Assembly: GCA_018398765.1 (NCBI GenBank)
Contig: JAHBMJ010000951.1
Location: forward strand, 10,001 to 57,644
Reading direction: 5' to 3'
Length of the DNA: 47,644 nucleotides
Source of the DNA: Chromera velia
Lineage: Eukaryota; Sar; Chromeraceae
In this document: piece by piece, positions 44,554 through 47,644 of the stretch
How positions within the stretch are numbered: position 1 is the first letter of the stretch
Layout: every line of letters begins with the position of its first letter
Position numbers and translations under genes: made by a program
Notes under the pieces: generated by a model
Databases searched by the model: none
What the model was told of the DNA's origin: nothing
Seen by the model: the letters and a program-made list of their open reading frames with translations, nothing else

Positions 44554-47256
44554 ATATGTGCGTGTATTTGTGTGCAGTTTGCGTGCTTTCCCGTTGCTGT
44601 GTTCATCAGCAGTCCTCTCTGGGCCCTCCTCTCCCGCAAAGTCGACAAGAGGTCTATTCTCTATGCGGCCATCGCTCTGGAAGGTCGGTTGGTCGGTTGG
44701 TACATTTGAGTGAGCGTATGTTTTTCTTCTTTGCAAATGGGTTGTTTTGCGTCAATTGGTTTGATGAAACGCACTCTATTTTAGCTTGTGCACAGCCTCA
44801 ACGAATCGCATGATCCGATTCGGCGTTTCCTCTGTGCTAGGGGCATCATGGAGGACGGGTTGTCATTTGGAGACACTCAATTCCTTTCTCTCGTGTTTGC
44901 TTGATCTGCGCAGTTAGTTGCGTTCTTGCCTGTCTGACTGAAAGACTGCCTCCCTCCCTCCCTGCCTGATTTTGGATTTATCCACATGATATGTTGACAG
45001 AGAGAGAGAGGGCATCTATCTATCTGCCTTCTTTGGATTCCTGCAGGACTGTCTGCTCTGCTCTTCGGTCTTGCCCATGTGATGGCTGAGGACAGACACG
45101 ATCGGTTGGCTCTCATGTTCGTGTCGCGCACTCTTCAAGGTTGGTCACGCAGCTCTGGCCGGGTTGGCTTCTCTCTTTTTTTTTTTTTTTAAACTAATGA
45201 AGCTCCTGCAGGTTGGTGACGAAGATGACTGCCGCACAGCACAGCTGCTTCATGAAAGCGATCGATCGAGTGTGGTGACTGGCTTGAGGGGAATTTCTTT
45301 TTCGACTTTTTTCTTCTGCGTCTCCTCTTCGACTGTGGTGGCCGCTTTTGTCTTCGATCATTTGCAACATGCGACTTTGAGTTTTTCTGCATGCCTGTTT
45401 GAACGAAAGGAAGGAACTGCGTAAAAAAGGAGGCGATCGAGTGATTTGTCCTCGAGGGGCAAGCGTGAAACGGGTGCGGTTCTCCACTGCACGTGACGAA
45501 GGAAGAAAAGAATCGCAAAAGAAAAACTGGAGAGTGGACGACAGGTCATGAAATGCGGCCTGTTTCTTGCTGCGTAGAGAGAAAGCAAGCAACAACAAAA
45601 ACACAAACAAGATTTGTGTCTGCGCGTCTGTCTGTCTGTCTGTCTGTCTGCAGGCGTTGCAGCGAGTGCGTCAAGTTCTCTGTTGCTTGCTATTGCGCTG
45701 GAGAGATCCGGGGACAGAGAGGCTACTGTCTCGTCTGTATCGACAACGTTCATGTCCCTGGGCTTCATTTTGGGTCCCTTCTTGGGTGGGGCTCTGTATG
45801 CATGGGGGGGCTTTGCGTTGCCGTTCGTGACGGTGGGTGCGGGAGTGATGCTGGTCGTTTTTCTTCTCCCCTGTGCCGTCGGCTGGCCGTGGGGTGGGAG
45901 GGGGGATCTAGAAAGGAGGGTGAGAGGGGGGGTGAGGGGAAGCAGTGGAGTGAGGAACGCCGGGTGGAACGGAAACTTGGAGGAGGCCGGAGTGACTGAG
46001 AGGAATATGCGGGGGCAATTGACTGAAGGGGAGAGTCAACTTACTGAGATGATGATCGACACCTCGTCTTCTTCTTCTTCTGTGGACAGAGAGACGGAGT
46101 CTGAGTCTTCAGAGTCTGTCAGTGTGTCCGTTCGAGATTTTCTCTCCCCTCTAGTGCTCTTCATTTGTGCGGGAATGGGGCTGAGGTCAACTTCCATCGG
46201 ATTCATAGAACCGACGTTAGTGATTGCTTTCTTTGGTGGGAGGCTAGCTGGGTGTGTGGGGGACAATTAAAGAAAGAAGTACATGCTGTGTGCTGCCATT
46301 GATGCGTGCATCTTGATATTGTCTGCCTGCGATCGTGTGCGTGCGTGCTTTTCTCGAAGTCCTTTCCATGCTCTCTCTCAGACTGTGTTGCTCATGCATC
46401 ATGGCGTGCATCTGCTTTTCTTGCTGAACGTCTCCCTGTTTATTCACTCTTGCATGCACATCTATGCATCAAATGTGAGTGTGAAAATGTATGCAGATAT
46501 GCACAACAGCTGGAGAGGGCACTCCTTGTGAGCGACCCACGCTTGGTCTGTCTATTGATCTGTCTGTCTGTGTGTCTGTCCGTCTGTCTGTCTATCTGTC
46601 TGTCTGTCTGTCTGTCTTTGTCTGTCTGTCTGTCTTTCTGTCTGTCTGTCTGTCTGTGTATCTATCTGTCTGTCTGTGAAGAAAAGACGATGTAGTCTGT
46701 CTGTATGTCTGTCTGTCTGTCTGTCTGTCTGTTTCCTTCTCATCTACTCTTCCTGTGACTTTCTCTGTCCTCTTCTCTCCTTTAATGGGTTGCGCATCCT
46801 GTTCTCTCTCTCTGCTGCCCACCAAATGTATCGGATCTGCTTCGGGGCTGCTGTGAAGAGGAGCAAACATATTCTTTCAATGGTGAAAATGCTGGCTGCT
46901 GNNNGGGGGGGGGGGCGACTCGTTGTCGTTTTCTCCTGTGTCCGCTTGGCCTGTTTCTGTTCTCGTGAGTGTTCCACTCCCCATAAGTCGGAACAATCGG
47001 AAGAATCCCCACGAGCCAAAAGAAGGGAAACCATAGATTCACTTTGGATGGACAGAACTGCAGTGCTTCGTTCCCTGTACCTGCTTTTCGTTGTGCCTTT
47101 CTGTTCATTCATTCATTCATTCATTCATTCATTCGTTCATTCATTGATTCATTCCAGGTGTCGTTGTTCTTTTGCATTCCCGGTCTTTCTGTGGTTCTCT
47201 CTGCTTGGCCTGTGGGCGCATTGGCGGATGCGGGTGCAAACAGGATTGCAATGATA
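43852..47256 (+). CDS. Major Facilitator Superfamily transporter, 3' end outside the window
   Basis: Phase-consistent exons: 43852-44058 (ATG), 44578-44683, 45047-45139, 45654-46215, 46497-46527 (31 nt) and 47158-47256, whose donor GTCAGT leads out of the window. TM1 carries GVVTLLGIQQFGTNMLVSF. The loop 2-3 motif is VFISSPLWALLSRKVDKRS, a diverged form of MFS motif A (G-x-L-x-D-R-x-G-R). The helix-5 motif GFILGPFLGGALYAWGG is the antiporter signature typical of the DHA1/SLC18-like group. A Ser/Glu-rich loop of about 100 residues separates the two halves. The repeated motif in the second half is AWPVGALADAG. The protein most resembles drug/H+ antiporters and vesicular amine transporters; its substrate cannot be told. 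About ten residues of the TM7-TM8 loop seem missing and may lie in the small gap at 46902. Confidence 0.85.
44231..44326. repeat. 32-bp tandem repeat, three copies
   Basis: TGTTCCAGCTTTTCATCCTC plus 12 more bases, starting at 44231, 44263 and 44295. It lies in the first intron of the MFS gene, and each copy contains a TTCCAG acceptor-like site. Confidence 0.95.
44450..44577. repeat. (GT/GTGC)n array abutting an acceptor
   Basis: GTGC and GT units running into the acceptor TGTGCAG of exon 44578-44683. Confidence 0.95.
46559..46733. repeat. (TCTG)n array after a mini-exon
   Basis: TCTG units with one interruption (GAAGAAAAGACGATGTAG at 46678-46695), starting about 30 bp after the donor of the 31-nt MFS exon. 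Confidence 0.95.
46902..46904. other. Assembly gap (3 N) before poly-G
   Basis: Three N followed by 11 G, in the MFS intron between exons 46497-46527 and 47158-47256. The true gap length is unknown. Confidence 0.95.
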
Positions 47257-47644
47257 GTCAGTCAGCGCCTGTTGTTTTGATTCTGCTCTTACACAATTAT
47301 TCTAAACGATGCGAGGAAGATCACCATGAGATTGCCAAGCAGCTTCTCACGCTTGTTCTGTGATCAAAAAGAGACACAAGAAGGGTACAGCCTCTGGAAG
47401 ACTAGTCCTGAGTGCAGGTCATGACGTCACTCAAGGTTTGCTCTTGATTCTTGCCTCTAGCTCTGCGTCATGCATGCAGACGCGATCGAACTGCTGCTGT
47501 AAAGCTTACGGAAAATGAAAGCATTCTGTTGTCTTGACTGAAATGGCCCTTCAGTGTGAGTTGGGACTTTTAAATTCCCTGTGAATACGTGAGGGCACTT
47601 CTGGTGGAAGGAAGGAGAATTCAATGATCAGCCTTTGGTTTTCG
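47257..47644. other. Intron of the MFS gene at the window end; nothing recognised
   Basis: No exon with matching phase and acceptor could be picked out in the last 388 bp. Confidence 0.5.

Noticed and set aside
44178-44813. Cys/Val-rich open frames through GT repeats
   Set aside because: Microsatellite translation in an MFS intron; exons on either side join in phase without it.

Overview
The window is nuclear DNA of an intron-rich eukaryote, not a prokaryote. Six multi-exon genes can be reconstructed by matching splice phase, with GT donors and an almost invariant TGCAG-type acceptor. The combination of animal-like extracellular modules (subtilase, MAM, EGF, SRCR), an ankyrin protein, dense tetranucleotide microsatellites and introns of 0.1-1.5 kb suggests a free-living alveolate alga, most likely a chromerid such as Chromera velia. 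That species assignment is inference only.

Layout: (1) 1-1289, minus, 5' part of a small membrane protein that leaves the window. (2) 2107-17756, plus, a giant secreted subtilisin-like protease carrying MAM-like domains, a calcium-binding EGF domain, two SRCR domains and a cysteine-rich DCGG-type motif; a 516-base assembly gap interrupts it. (3) 17757-23791, AT-rich repeat land with a 47-bp minisatellite, tetranucleotide arrays, clustered GGTAACC hairpins and one weak terminal-exon candidate. (4) 23792-31464, minus, a 16-exon coiled-coil protein of 477 residues. (5) 32151-36695, plus, a 9-exon multi-pass membrane protein of 573 residues. (6) 36696-39731, a convergent spacer, partly AT-rich. 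(7) 39732-43066, minus, a 3-exon ankyrin-repeat protein of 794 residues. (8) 43852-47256 and beyond, plus, a Major Facilitator Superfamily transporter whose 3' end is outside the window.

The six genes strictly alternate in strand (- + - + - +). They form three head-to-head pairs with start-to-start spacers of 817, 686 and 785 bp, which suggests shared bidirectional promoters. I see no metabolic pathway linking them. The strongest unusual signals are in the introns. Donors are mostly GTCNGT rather than GTRAGT, and many introns begin or end in a microsatellite that is a continuation of the splice-site sequence itself.
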